The position numbers were made by a program, and so were the translations under genes. A stretch of 64,000 nucleotides of DNA from Hymenolepis diminuta. Its lineage: Eukaryota > Platyhelminthes > Cestoda > Cyclophyllidea > Hymenolepididae. The DNA lies in assembly GCA_900708905.1 (NCBI GenBank), contig CAADRB010000022.1, positions 49,457 through 113,456 of the forward strand, given 5' to 3'. Positions 23,042 to 38,000 of the stretch are shown one piece after another. Every line of letters starts with the position of its first letter. Positions within the stretch are counted from its first letter, which is position 1. Under the pieces are notes generated by a model that was not told the DNA's origin, did no database searches, and saw only the letters and a program-made list of their open reading frames with translations.

Positions 23042-25942
23042 GCGTGAAAAGAAACCAACCAAGTCAAAATTTTATGATTTTAGAACTTAGATCTTCTTTA
23101 ATATTAACATATTAAAATCCTTTTTTCTGAAATGTGTTTAAAAAACCCGAGTTTTAACCAACATCTAGTACAGTTTTCGGCAAAGTTAACGAAATTAGGC
23201 AAATAAGGACTTACACGATCAATGAAACTTAAATAATGATTTCGAGTTGATTTTACTATGGTGTAAGGGACAGTTAATCACAACCATTCGACTCTAATGG
23301 TTTAGATAAGTTATGAATCAAAGTTATTTTCGAATAAAACAAAACTTTTTTACGTTTATTTGGAAACTGTTCAGTCGCTCATTCTTTTAAAGTATGACTC
23401 TTCTAAGCTGTACTACTCCTAGGAGATCGGGTTCTGGTGCTATGATACGTCCGCTCACTCGGTATCTGTAGTCTACAGTTCAGTGAGACCCAGAGAGGGA
23501 GGGAGAGAAGAAGAAGGCAAGAAAGATGTTCAGATAACCCAAAACACTTTCTGGCCCTTGCCAATAATTTCTGCTAATCATTGTCTTGTATTCTCTCCAT
23601 CTTATCTCGTGGTTAAGATTGTGATAGGCTAGAAAAGTGACACTTTAGAAGACTTCTACTCTTTGACCCCAGATATCTAAGCTCATTTTCTTTCTTTACG
23701 GCATCTTTGATAATCATATGAACACCATTTTAAATAACGTGAATTGAACATAAACTTCTAAACAGGGGAATATTCTAACATTCCACAAAAAACATTCCTA
23801 AGAAGGACACGTATCCGAATTTTCTATAAGTTGAATAATAAAACACTTTGTTAAAACAAGAACAAAGAGCATGATGGAGAGTAGACAGGATTAAATCTAC
23901 TATTTGTCGCCACTTTTCTTTACTTTATTTAGCTAATTTAGAGTTACTAACTGTTTTCTAGTAGCTGCTGTCAAATCTAATGTCAGTTATATCCTAAGAC
24001 ATTCCCACTTTGAGGTGATCGATGGCTTGCTAAAGTTACATTCGACCTAAAGGAGAGTTAAAATGATGTCGGCTGACAACATGGACGTGTGATCAGTTAA
24101 CTTAATTCCGACGATAAGTGGGTTTTGGATTATGTCATACCAAAAGCATATTTAAATCCATACGGAAATAAATGTCATTTTTCAGATGATTTACTTCTCT
24201 CATGAGGATGCCACCAGAAATACGAATGAAAGATGACTAATTTACGTATGATATAGAAAGTACCTAACGTATCTTGACTCCCCTTTCTACTGAGTTGAAT
24301 TAGTCAATCGAGTTTGATATTTTCTGCGTCATTTTGGTCGATTATATGCTAATATTTATGATGTCTAAACTGTAATGAGTTCTGCTGTGTTAACATCGTG
24401 CTGGCTCTTACCATCTTGATAGTGGAAGAAATACTTAAATATATATAAAAGTTTAAATCATCTTTTCTTGCTAGGCTTTAAAATATCATGCGCAAATTTA
24501 TGAATTGAGAGGTTCTTGATTTAAACTATTTGAATAAAATTGAAACCGATAAATTTGAATTATCTAAACAATATTTCTAGCCATCATCAAGATTACTAAT
24601 AAGAGTTTTCTTTAATGTTTTACGAAGTTCGTCTCGAAAGTGCAACATTCATTACCGTAACTCACTCCCTTACATTTAATTATTTTTGCGAAAAAAACGA
24701 ATTTTTTATTTAAAATCTCTTCTAGCGGTTCCAGGTTAGGTTCCAATCTGAAGCAAATATGCGAGCACTTAGGAAGTCACTGAAGAGGTAACATATTAGA
24801 AGGAACCTTCCAGTATTTTAAAATTTAGATCTCATCAATATGAATAAATTTAAAATATGATTTCAGTAAATAAAGATTGTAATAATTTTGTTTACAAAAA
24901 TTGACTGAAGAAGTAATACGGCATTATTTTTATTATTACTCATGACAAATAAAAAAATTGACAATTTTTAAATCATGAGGGTCGTCTAAACAAAAGGGGT
25001 GATAGAAGCGATTTAAATAACGTCAGAAAGTTTTTGTGGTAAGTCAAGAATCAATGCCATACAGGGTCTGATTCTGAAATCATGCTGTCTGAATTTCAAC
25101 ATATTTTTCATCATCGCTACATTGAAATTCTGGATGGCATGCTTTCAAATGATTTTATAATCAACCTCTTTTCGCGTAGCTCTTATAGTAGCTATCCACC
25201 GGGAAAGAAATTCTATCAGTTATGGAACGTCTGGATTTCTGTGATAGCCTATTCGTCAGTGTCTTTTCATCTCACATCGACTCACGAAAAATTGATGACA
25301 CCGAGTCTCTATGCAGACTATTTCCTTTTTTCTCATACCTTTTATATGTGATTGGTGTTCTATTAACGGCGAGATAGATTTCCTGCTAGGATTCTGCATC
25401 AAATCACACCTTTCTCACTGAATACATACTTCAAATCTACATTGGATTGTCAAAGCCAGCTGTTTGTATGAGACACTTTAGATTTTCCTGATTTTGGTAA
25501 TTGGGACTTAAATAAAATTTTAGCGATTGCATCGCCTTATTTGTGCAGATCTCTCCAGAGGTCAAACCTACCCTTGTGTCATTGTACAGCAAGGCTTCTC
25601 CGAAAAAATTCAACTGTCAGCACTTAAATACTCATTTGCTGTCTACAGCATCATCCAAGGATAATCTGTCGAACTTCGGTCTGAACAAACTTTAATTTTT
25701 TATCGTCCAACATCCGATAGGCAATAGCAAACTAACCATAAAAAAGAACAAGCTCGACATATGTATCAAACGGTTTTGTTCGAATTTTAATAGAAAATAC
25801 GCTTGATTGTAGAACTGCCACGGTCATCACTAACTGCCTTTTGGTCTTATAGCACTATCAGCCAATACTTTATCATTCATTGAAGGGCCAAGATACGTAT
25901 AGAAAGTCACTCGATAAATCTTGTGTTCATCTAACTAGGTTT

Positions 25943-26700
25943 TCATACATAAGTTCCACGGCGTATTTGAAAAGTGTTAATTTCCCTCTCCGAGAAAATC
26001 TTCATAGCATGCTTGATCGAATTAGTAGTAACGCATAAGTCGTCTGCAGATTTTAGTGCTTCAGTGACCACCCAGATCCTGTAGAACTTGAGAGTTTGAC
26101 TTTCGAGTTCTCGCAGGTTATGTGAACTTCCGCTGATATACTATGATAAAGAACATAGAAACCTCCTTGGATCCTTTTTTGACGCCCCTCTTCATGGAAA
26201 ATACTCCCTTCGAGTCCTTCATGTGGCCTTTCAGGCAGCTAGGAGTAGTTTACTGCAGCTGATTAGGTTTCAGGGCAGCTTTAGTCTATACAGTCTTGTT
26301 AAAATCGCAGGAAAGGGTGGTGAATCAAAGGCCTTTCTTAATCAAACAAAGATAAATACTTTCCATAATGTTGGTCAATGGCTTCCCGAATTACTGTTCT
26401 TACAGGGATTATCACCTGTTCTGTCGACATTCCAGCAAGAAATCCATGTTGAGTATTTGATATTCTTCTACTAATGTGTAAATTAAGGCTTTTAAAGACT
26501 ATAAAGTATCTCTCCGCAATGTCAAGGTGAAAAATACTTCGATAGTTAACTAGGTCAGTTCTTACTTCCTTAACTGTTCAACCTCACTCACTAGGGGTCG
26601 GGGTACGAGGATTCTGTCCCGGAAAAATTTGCTAAAGAGTTTTAATATGTGGGTATCTAGTGATAGTCTATTCCACTTAATGGGTACAGATCATGAGCCA
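25943..26700 (-). pseudogene. Degenerate non-LTR retrotransposon reverse transcriptase
   Basis: On -, reverse-transcriptase motifs occur in the right order but in different frames. They are NYRSIFHLDIAE (like NYRPISLLS), NTQHGFLAGMSTEQV (the QHGF...RST motif), a frame change into RKAFDS (the FEKAFD aspartate block), GVKKGSKEVSMFFI (GVKQGCPLSP-type) and SADDLCVTT (the YADD active site, with Ser for Tyr) at about 26052-26020. Stops and frameshifts separate the blocks, so this is a dead 5'-truncated LINE copy. The exact clade is unclear. It is unrelated to the neighbouring genes. Confidence 0.8.
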
Positions 26701-28407
26701 TTGCTCTAGGACTTTTCGAAGTTTTCGATTTTTTTATCTTCCCAGTTCCCCTATTGCCAATTTTCTACTTTTAGACAGTTCTGTAATGCTTAAGATTACA
26801 TTGGATGATGCTAACCATTAACCAAATGGTTCGCGATAACGTTTAGCCGGAGAGCTGGAATCAATGAACAATATTTTGGTTCAAATTAAACCATGCTCTA
26901 GGAGTTGTCGGCAGAACTTTTAGAAACACGTTGCAGGCCCTTCTGGGTTTATTAATTATTATTATTCTGGGTTCTGGAAGTTTCGCCAACTTTTGACTGA
27001 ATATAAGTAAGTTCATTTTTTATCTACACCTTTTATACGTGGCATATGATTCAAGTGATCGGTCAGATGACCATTATTTTAGTGGCTCTTTTCCACTTAG
27101 TAATTTAGCACACAAATTTTCATCAACCATTTCATACCATGACTTCATTTTTCCAATTCCAGAACAATGCTTATATCATACTTTATCATCGATCTTTATA
27201 ACCAAATTTATCATATCATTTTAATCCAAATCGCCGAGTTCCAGGACCACCTTTTCAAGCATTTCTTGCATGGATATTTATTCTTTGATATGAGGTCAAA
27301 TCTCTTATTTCGTTAGCTAATTCCTTCTTGATTTTTATGTCTATAAAACTGAAGCTTCAATCCTAAGACAGGCAGCATACATATTGTTTCACAAAGGCTT
27401 AAAGCTTCCACTTTAAGTTAAATTTTTAAATTAATATTTAGATATAATTCAATAAATATCCCAGTTTATAGCAAATTAATATTAAATTTTTTTTCAAATA
27501 AAAATAGGAATTTTATATTTTACACTACGGAATCTGTTATGTTTTGAGTTTAGTGTAAATATTTACTGTATTATTTCTGAATTGAATTAACTCAATAATT
27601 TTTAAATTTCGCCCAAATTTTCGCATTTGTGAATTAATAAAATAATTTTAAATTGAAGTCATATACTTAAATCTTGTCATTTTTTAAAATCAATTTATTA
27701 AAATATAATACATATTGAATAATATCTCCTCAAATGATTTATTTTTAAATTTTTAGAATATCAGAAACTCTCGGAATTGTGACAATTAGTCTTCCTATTC
27801 AATAGCAAAACTACGGACTGATAACATCAATGAAACAAAAAGACGAGAAATAAAATGGTTGAAATTTTATGGCATCAAAAGAAATTCATTTTATATAGCG
27901 AGATGAACGAAGGCAAAGTCATAAAACGAATTTTTAATTCCAATTTCATTGATGCCTCAAGTGTTTTCTTTCATTCCTTTACAACAATATTTTGTCAACA
28001 GGCCATGATGTTATAAAATTAAAGTGCATTTTACCAATAATAATAATAGTAATAATATAAAATCAATATATACAGGCTGCATTTACCTAAATGACCTATA
28101 ATTAAGCCGAATTATCATGTTGTTGGTTTCCATAGTCATAAATTTAATTAAGGTAAATTAAGTACAACTGAGATATTTGCAAATTAAAACTTATTTTCAA
28201 TTTCCCCAACAAAAAAATTAATTTAATTAATTTAATATTTAATCTTCATGTATTATTATTTGGGCTATACTGTATGATGATTAAGTGGGCTGTAGGAATA
28301 TCTCGTCAATAGAGCAAATCAGCAATCTGAATATATATAGAAGTAGATTCACGAACGGTTAACACTGCTAAAACTGATACCCAGAATGCATCCACAACTA
28401 ACAAATA
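26701..28407. other. Intergenic
   Basis: AT-rich sequence between the LINE remnant and the KIAA0513 3' region. I see only simple AT-rich runs and an AATAATAATAGTAATAA stretch near 28040. No gene is evident. Confidence 0.5.
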
Positions 28408-28521
28408 TTAATAGTAGGTTGACGAACTGTTTGAAGTCCATATTTTGAAAAGTGTTTCCAAACCTTCTTCCTTGGGCGGAGGAGTAACATTAATGAACTT
28501 CCCTAGTGAGAAATCCGGAAT
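28408..28521 (-). other. Candidate alternative 3'-terminal exon
   Basis: On - a GTGACAG acceptor opens 37 in-frame codons (IPDFSLGKFINV, PPPKEEGLETLFKIW) ending in TAA. It lies about 480 bp beyond the KIAA0513 stop. It would join in phase 0 if the last KIAA0513 exon spliced at GCC|GTGATT. It may instead belong to another transcript. Confidence 0.3.
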
Positions 28522-28831
28522 CTGTCACAAACAATATTAGTCACAGTTAGTCATTCAGCTCACTCTGTGCGTTCCGATGGGCATTGAACCTAAAACCTCT
28601 TACTTTAGAGAAAAACTCATTAACCGCTGCTTCCAAGACTTTTGGTACGACTGTTACTTCACAGCTGATAATCTGATACTTATGCCTTTCTAAAGTGTAC
28701 CCTAAATTACAGTTCTTTTTATGCTCAATTGTACTCATTTCATTCAAAAATATCAAAAATAAAGACAGTAAATATCTGTCAACATTTAATGAACTGAAAA
28801 TAGCACGATTGCAAGAGGAAAGGACCAAGCG

Positions 28832-28852
28832 ATAGAGAGAGAGAGAGAAGAG
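28832..28852. repeat. GA microsatellite
   Basis: A GATAGAGAGAGAGAGAGAAG run, 150-200 bp downstream of the KIAA0513 stop codon on its strand. A simple repeat. Confidence 0.7.
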
Positions 28853-29001
28853 ATAATGACGCTTAAAGTAGTTGGCATGGCGGTAAAATATAGAGAAGAT
28901 ACAATAATAGGGGTATTATCACACGATTTTACTGAAATTTTAGACTACTTTGCAGGATTTAAATAGGTTTTTTAATCTCGTCACAAAGAAACTGATCTTG
29001 T

Positions 29002-32000
29002 TTAAGTAATATCGGTCTCAATCACGGCAGAAAGGGCTTCAATATCATCTAAAATGTAAAATAAAGTTAGTTAATTAAACAATGACAAAACTTCATATTT
29101 TCATCTTGTAATGGGAGGGCTAGATCTACACTGGCAATAAAGTGCGATACAGAAAGTAAAAGAGAGAGAATAGTGACGAGTACACTAGTAATGGGAGAAG
29201 ACGATTGTCACAGCGTTAAGTATCCGATATCTTTACAAACATAATTAAATTTTATAGTAAACAAAACAGAAAAATGCATAAGCGTTAGCGTAACTAGACG
29301 TAAGGGTAATAATATTGAATTTATATGGATGGGTCGAATAATAACAAAGGCGGTAAAAATCGTGCGGTATGTCAGCATACTTTTTAAAGGAACTTCCTAT
29401 CATGAACCTCAAATGGTAACCAATTAACACCATAAATACCAATAAAAATGTTTAAGTGCATTGTAGTGAACTAAAGTTATTAATTACATCATTTTCTCGC
29501 TTTCCTTCCTAGCACCTGATATATTCTACTTAGCATTACTTTTGCTTTACACCTATGCACCACTAATACCTGTTTTACTCCCAACTACTCAAATAACTGC
29601 GATAAGACTGAATTTTCTCAGGATTGCCGAAGGTAGGACATAAAAACATGAGTTATTGAATACAAGTCTTGTCTGTTTCTCCTTCGATTTCTCATCTCTT
29701 AAATCAACCAATAGTAGCATTACCGGTTTAAAAGAGTTACCGAGGGATCATAAACATCCGTAGTCTAAAAAGTTATCTCTTTTGGCAATAACCGTCCTGA
29801 AAAACTCCAGGATCATTCAAAACATTTGGATTTGTCGTTATCTATGAACATTTTCTTAAAGGAAGTTTAAGATGAACGCATCCGATAAAAGATAGAAGAC
29901 TTCGGGAGGCTTGTATTAATTGTTTCCTTAATAAATTCAATCAAATCAGTGGTAAAAAGCAAAATAATAAAAGCTATATGAAGAGTGAGTTACAAAGATT
30001 CACCCATTTACTTAATGTCCAAGTTGGAGAATCTTGGTCCAATTTTAGAAGGTGAGGAATAAACCACAACCCAAATAACCGTTATTTACGATGTTCCGCA
30101 TTTGTACACTCAATGAAGAATGAATGCTTAATAAGTAATTAGAATATAAACATAAAATTGATGTCCGCAATCTATCTGCAACGTCCTGAATGGGTCAAGT
30201 TTAAGAAATAACGCCGTGTTTCTTTCATATATTTCATTTTATCTACTTAATGCCCAATAACAGGCTATCGAGCTCCTAATAACTGAACTGAATAGAGTAA
30301 ACAATAAACATATTTTATGGCGTGTTCATAAATAGATTCTCCCGCTTCCCTTGCTGAGGATAGACGCAGTCAGACATAAAGTGCAGTAATAGCCTGATTA
30401 CCTGGACTAAGGTTAAATAGATCGCCTTGTTTTCGAAGGAATTCCTGTCGCATTGTTGCGTGCAGATTAAAGACTTGCATTGTATTGAAGTATGACCTAC
30501 AAATTATAAAAAATGCATTGCTGTTGATGAATTTATAGGATGCAAAACATAGTTTATATCAACCAATCACCCTGCACTTATAGAGATGTCATTTCTCACT
30601 CTTTGAGATGTACACTTTCATCAGCTATTTAATGATTGAGTGCTGCTTCGAGAACTAGGCAATAAAGTGGGAATGGGTGAATCCAACGTAACTGTCCCTA
30701 TTCGACTATTAAACAAATCTCCAATCGACCGTAATTTCTTACATCTTGCTCAATGGTGATATAAGTGCTAAAGATGTTTAACTGCAGCTCAAGTTAATGA
30801 AAAATCTTTGTACTCTGATGTGGAGATCTCTATCTTTCATTAACTATTCTTCTTCCTGATACGGTGAATTGAATAAGCGATACATACTTCACAAACTATT
30901 CAAATAAAAATTACTCTGATTTTAATGATTTTATGCTGAAGTGCTAAATTGCTTATTTGGTAATTAAGAATGCTTTTATTCGCCGTATGGGAAAAACATT
31001 ATGATTATTATTTAACGGGTTTCTTTGTGCTGAAGAGAACCTTATTTGAAAAATTTTCATGATTCCATTTTCTCATATAGCAAAGACATTATCTACTTAT
31101 TTTGAACGGTGATTATTGTATAGCAGATTATTTCCGAATATTTTCGCTCATTCAGTTTTATAGGGAAATATGAAAGATTTTATTTCTGAAATATTTATTA
31201 ATGTAATCATTTGTTAATATAAAACAAAAAGTTTTACGACCGCAAATAAGATTTAGTTATAAAATATATATAACCATCCATTCGGTTCACTTGTTTAAAT
31301 TTGCATATCAATTAGCAAAAAATTTAAATTGAATGTTTTTTCATAAATGGCTACTTCATTGCAAAACTTTTAAAAGTTGAAATTAATATTAACATATCAA
31401 TTTTAAAATCTTATTACCAGAGGTAAATATAAAATGCACAGCTATCTTCATAAATATTTTTAAAAATCTTAATATTTATTTGGAAATTTTGAAATTACGA
31501 GATTTCATCACAGACGTTAAATAGACATTCTCCCCCTTAGAGCATTTGAAACGTGAAAGCTAGAGAGCACGCAGACTGAATATTTATAAATCATTTTACC
31601 TGGAAAATATTTTGAATCCATCGGTAGTTATTTTATGATATAAATTTAATCGCCAAGTTTTTCCCAGGAATTTAATTCACATGTCTCGTACAGACAGTTT
31701 TCAAAATATGTTCGAAATGCCTGCTTCTAATCTCCTGATAGATTTATTTTCGGTTCATTGATTCCAAGTATTTAGGAATATTTAACTTACTTGATTTGAC
31801 CGATTAGAGCTTGTTCGATTTCCATATCCGATCTACATTTCAAGGAAAAATGGTGAAAAGCTATTATTATGAAACATAAATAGAGAATTACAATAAGTAT
31901 GTTGAAAAGAGCACTTTTTCCAAGATTTAGTTATTTTTCAATTATTTTTAATGCACACCATCAGGAGCATAAAAACAACTTGATTACTAGATTTCATAAG

Positions 32001-35000
32001 AAATTCATTGAAACACTAAGTACACTCATATAAAATTTGACCTCAGAAACGATCGTTTAAATGCTTCTTTTAATGACTCGCGCGATCTTCCATTTTAAGT
32101 CGGTTAAAATTTCAACTCTATTGACTAAATTGTAAAGTATCTTTGCTCACAAGAATGCTTGATATTTTATAGCCTCTTTCTGCTATTTTAAAGTCCTATA
32201 AATGATACTTTTAAGGCATGCAATATACCCTTATCTCCAATATATTTTTACGAAAAAAAATATGTTCAATTTCACATTAAAGTAAATATTATTTACTAAA
32301 TGTGCCTTACTCCAAAATCAGAATGATCAAAGGAGAGATATAATCCATTTGTTACTGTGGAATGATATATTTAAACTTCTAGTCGGCTTCTTATTTTAAA
32401 CATTTAGATAAAAATTTAAATAAATTATTAAAAGACATAATAAATTTATATAATTAAATTACGATTACAAATACACTTTTATGATAAAAATACAGTAACA
32501 TACTTCATTTGATCTATCATCTTGGCTCGAGTTTCCTGCACTGACTGGAAGAAACAGGCATTCCAGAATCTCAGCGAATGCCAGATTGGTTGACTTTTAA
32601 TGTAGGAGAAAAGGAAGACCTTTTCACCAGCTTTTGAAGGATCTAAACAAAAGTAAAATATCTGGAGTAAAATCACAAAGTAATCTTCTTGCTAATCCAA
32701 ATATATTAGCTTTCTATATATTTCAATTTCAATCTGTTCATCCAATGGCCCGCTTTTCTTTCATCAGACATGTTTGTAAATGGTCTCAGTTTTCTAACTC
32801 ACGTCTATTAGACTTTTCTCATATATAAAGACAACATGTTTAGTTTACGTGCCTCTGCACCGATATTTATTTGACATACTCCAGTGCAAATATCTGGTGT
32901 GTCGAATACAAGATTGGAAGATGGATAATGCAACAAGTTTCTTTATCAGACATTGGTCTCTCTTTAACCATAGCCATTTTTTACTATCAACTTTATCAGA
33001 TCCTTATTCATATTAAGTATTATTTTAAGTAAAATGAAATCAGTTAGGATTTTACTATCGTGGAAATATAAGTCATGCATGTTATTATTTATTATATTTT
33101 AACATTATAAACGTCGGCCTGAGTTTATTGTTCGGTATTTACTGAACGCTTGTCGGTAAAGTTCAACTGAAATAAAATATATCACAGCTTTCTTTTATTC
33201 GTCTTTGCTTCAGTGAAAAATAATTCCTAACTTCTATTTAAAATCTCAGAACTTCAGGCTGCTTTCAGTTATTTCGAAAGCATTTACTTTAAATATGGAA
33301 GATGCTTTAAAAACAACGACTTTTATTTGATATTTGAAATTCAGAAATAGATAAAAAGAAAACAAATGACCTAGTTTCTGCTAATCTTCACCACAAAAAT
33401 TGGCTAAAGCAAGCCTGTGACAAACAGGGCAGTTGATAGCTAACTTTAACAAAGACTATGGTTGAATAAGGTACGCTGTAACATATATGAAATTGAACAA
33501 CGTTGAGTGAAACCAGAAGCTGAATTATCATCCTCCCAAGCTTCTACAGATTTCATTTTAAACCAGGTAGGAGAGAGACAAAGAAGGTGGAGCAAACATG
33601 TGTATCTTACTGCGTGGAGAGAAAATCAAATTATGTCGAGTCACAATAGAACGAGGTTCCAAATGAGGTATGTATAGATGCGCGATTAATCAAAATGAAG
33701 GTAAATGTTATAATTAACAAAAGTCAGTGGTAAATTTCTAACATAACGCAGAAGCGTTCTAGATACTATTAATTTTCATTCAGGAGGTCTAATAAAAAAC
33801 TTCAAAATTTCCACCTCTGGATGTGACATTTATTTAGCCCAATTACTAACATGAAAAATAACGTAACGTAATGTTTTATAACAGGAAATTGTCTGGCTCG
33901 CTGGCACCCTCAATTTATTACTTATACAATACACAAATCATGACATCAAATCTGCATTCACAAGGGGTAGTGCTAAAATACCTGTGATGTGGTAGACGAG
34001 GGATGTTGTGAGAAGACGTTTAGCAGGGACGAAGTCCTCGGTCTTCTGACATTCTGTTAGTACGAAAACAACTCGACTCAGAACTGCTCTCAAGCCCCTC
34101 TCATCCAACAAACCACCCGAACAGGCTCCCTGAAAGAAAGTGAAAAGAGCTAGTCAAATGAAATTGCTTCATAATATGAATGTATCAGCATAAGACTATC
34201 AACCTCTACTTATAAAAGCAGAAAATATAAAAATTCTAAATGTTAGGTGAATAGAATAAAGGCAAAAATATTGTCCAGTTATTCAAATACTGAAAGCCGT
34301 ACTAGGTGATTCAACTGTTATCGGCAACTTTGAGCTAAGTCAGTTAAATGAATGCAGAGTTGATTCTACTAGCTACAAGTTGTGACTTCCATCGACTATC
34401 CTTCGAGTGCCTATAAAGATGGGTTCCACTACCTATAGCTTAAACTTGTAATTCAGTGAATGCACAATTTCTTCCCCTATTTCAAACCCCATGAACATGG
34501 AGATACAAGACTGTTAAGATATTCGTCTTTGAATTCATCTTTAAAAATATAATCAAACGAAATCTAGCAGCGTCAAGCATCTCATCTCAAGAATTCTTAA
34601 TGACAAAGAAGCATCAGTCGCAAGTCGACCTCTAGACAAATCTTCTTTCACTACTCACTTTCCGTTTCATATATAATATCTTTCTTATCAAAAGTTATGA
34701 ATCCTCCTGCCGAACTCCATCTTTAAGTCGAATACATTAATGAAATAATGAAAATTAAACAAGATAAAGCACAGTAATATTTACCTACCCCAACCATAAA
34801 TGTTCCAACTGGGAAAAATGAACTTTACAGCCCACTAATTAAATTTTCAACACAATGATTTCATTTAAATTATTCATTATTTTTTTCTCATATTTAGAAT
34901 TAATTTTTCTTATTCTGGTTATATATTTTTTAAAAATATTGCGTAATTTCTACGAACTTCCTTCACACCAATTTTGAACAGTCTTGTAAATATTAATTAG

Positions 35001-38000
35001 CAATTCAAATATATACTTAATAAATAATTAATGTGCTTTGTTTCATAAAATTAATGGTTATGCAGGTGTTGAGCAATATTTGATGTAAACCTTTCCGCCA
35101 AATTTAAAATGAACGTAAATAAGTTATGTTTTAGTACGTTTGCGGTTAGAAATAAAAGAAAACTGGAAAAACGCAATATTTTACATAGCTGTGTACAAGA
35201 TCTTGTTATTTTTACTAAATATATTGTGTTTAAATTAAGAAAATATATCAGGTAAAGGAACTGATAGAGAACCAAATGTGAATAAATAACTTGAAACGCG
35301 ACAGTTACCACTAACCTTGTCCCAAATGTTGGTTTTATGATTTCCATTGGTTTCTTCAAATCTACTTCTCTGTCACTAAGTTCTAATAGCGTTTTGGGCT
35401 AATTTTGGTTTTGACAAAGTAAAACAAAACAAACACGCATCTCAACTCAAATATGGAAGATTAATATGTCGATCAACCAATAACAGTAAGTGTTTGTAAA
35501 TAGTAAAAAATGCGCTTCCAAACTCAAATATTTAGACCACATTTATATTAAAAAATTGATAATTTACATTCTAATTTCTCAGAATTTCAAAATTAAAATT
35601 TCTCAACTTATTTTCTGACTCTTGTAGGTAATTAATGTTTGCTGTCAAGACTATTCTTTACAGAATTACAAAAGAAGTGTTAAACAAAGGGAAAATTCAA
35701 TTCTCACCTCGAGTTCAATAGCTTTGGAGAAAAGTTCACGTCCCTTAGGTGTCTGAAATAAATAAAAATTTTTTGTATATAAATTAACATTCTTAATAAA
35801 GGTCTTTCTACCAAAAGAAGTGCACATTAAATAAATAGTTACAGAATTAATAATTTCATATAGAGAGTTTTAACATTTATCACACAGCGATGATATGAAA
35901 ATATTGTGAGATAATTTAATAAAATTAATAAATTAATAGAAAACAATACTTCTGTTAAAAAATAATTGCAGTTAAATCCAAATATTAATGAGGTAATAAA
36001 GTATATTAAAAATGGTGTATGATTTTGGTCAAAATTTGAAGAAAACTCACCGGATAACACTAATTTATTATGAATATATATAAGGAAGATTCTGAATTAG
36101 TGGCCGCTGCTTACCATCACATGTTCTTTGAAGGCCTCGTTTTTAGCATCCAGTTGACTTTCACTGAAAATTTTGGAATAAAGTTATTAACTGTCCTCAA
36201 AACAACATAAATCGTTATTTATTCAAATTAATTTAATTAAGGAATTTTTATTGAAAAATATTTTCCAAAATGAGAACCTTACCTCTTTTTTCATAACTCT
36301 GTTTTCATCAACAATCTATGCTTAATATTTCATTTCACTTAATTCAGGAAGTTATAGAAGGTAAGGAAATATAATGAATTATTTACTGTGAAAAATACAA
36401 ATAAATTCATGTATTTTTATCAAATTCTATGGGAAATTCAGACGTGAGCATTGTGCACTTTCATTCACATTATCAAGTAGCCCCACAAGCACAGGTTCTA
36501 ACTCCATTCTTTAATACTTCTCACTGAAATTGTACACTTAACTGCACTTTATCATAAAAATTTTATTATATCATAAATTCGAGAGTAATTTTTGTATTTT
36601 AGAAAATTACAATCTAGACAAGATTATATTAACAAATATTTCACAGCATCATCATATTAAGAGTAAATCTAGAACTTACTCTCCAGTGACCAATATTTTA
36701 ACATATTCCATCATGAAGAGTTTTAATTGATCCTCGGTTTGGGTAGTGATTTCCTGGAATTCCACCTCCTTCGAAATTGACGGATATGTCTCCTCTTCCT
36801 CCTCTTCTTCGAAATTTTTTCTCTGCTGATCGTCGTATTTTGTGTAGTAGTCATCCATATTTGGACTGGTTCTATTTCTTTCTCTATCTCTTTTTTCTTG
36901 CTCATATGGGTACTTCCCCTCATTTTTCTCTTCTTCGTAGGACAGTCGATAATCTGATGGCATAGTATTACCTGACTCACAGTCTCGGTTTGTTGAATCA
37001 TCCGGCTCAGTGACGTAGTAGCTGTTCTTTTCATAATTCTGAGTTTGATGATACGCTGGCTCTTTGCTAACGGAATCATCCCAGTAATCTCTTGATATTG
37101 ACGAATTCTTTTTAAACGAATCATGTTTAGGAGGTATAAAGTCACTAGTTTCATTAATGGCTCCTGCAATCATATCATCCACGGCTGAGACAATCTCCTG
37201 GCATTGTAAACGTGTCAGATATCCAATCTCCTCATTTGAAGACTGACTTTCAAAGCTCTTCTTTTTCACTAACATCTCCGGTTCCTTATTTTCTTCAAAT
37301 ACAGCTGGCTTTTCTCTGGGAACCATGGATGCTGAAGACTTAACTGGATCCTCTTCCAGTGAAACACTTTCACTGCTTTGGAAAGATTGAGATCCGGATC
37401 TAGATCTTGGGGGTGGTGGTCTTGGTGGTTTTGATCCTGGAGTAGTATTCTGACGCTTGAATGAGGATTCCTTCTTGCCACTGAATGTATCAAACGACAT
37501 TCCCTTATTGAATGGATTTTCATGGCGGTTTTCTTCTTTAATTGATTCGGAAGCTAATGGCTGACTGTCGTTACGACTGAGCGAACCACTTTCCACCGAA
37601 TAGGAATTAGCCTTCTGTGATGGCCATGCAGTTTGATCTTTACTTAGAGATGGCTGTTCAACGATCGATTTCTTAAATGGTTCCACATCGGGTGAAAAAG
37701 AGTCCTTTGACTGACTTAACCAAGTTGGAGGTGTGTCCTTTTGTTCAACGTGGCTCCCAAATGACGATTCTTTAACTGGTGCTGCTTTCCAGTCATCCTT
37801 TTTAGAGAACGAATTCTTTTCAAGGAAGAAGGAGTCTTTTGATGGCATTTCTCGTGATTTAAAATCATTTTTATCAATCGACTTCTTGAAGTTATCTGTA
37901 GTGAACTCTTCCTGAGACTGTTGATTTGTAAAAATATTTCTGTCCTGGGATTGTTGACTTTGAAAACTGTAGCCTCTTGTGGGATGATATTCATAGCTAG

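Larger units (their letters stand above)
15801..25942. other. Large gene-poor interval
   Basis: About 10 kb of AT-rich DNA. It holds three weak coding candidates (16201-16307, 16912-17149 and about 22841-23041), a 2-base N gap at 17150-17151, a CpG-containing repeat-like block at 17105-17250, an 11-bp direct repeat of GTTGATACACA at 20147-20168 and an AT dinucleotide run at 18061-18079. I see no conserved gene. Confidence 0.4.

Noticed and set aside
23440..23520. Possible tRNA or SINE in a GC-richer patch
   Set aside because: No A/B boxes at proper spacing and no cloverleaf pairing.
13446..33528. GAAGCTGAATTATCATC at 13446 and 33512 as a repeat
   Set aside because: Only 17 bases match and the flanks are unrelated; likely chance.
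35051..36060. Hydrophobic minus-strand frames (102 and 73 codons)
   Set aside because: They lie in KIAA0513 introns, are AT-rich and lack splice sites fitting the gene.
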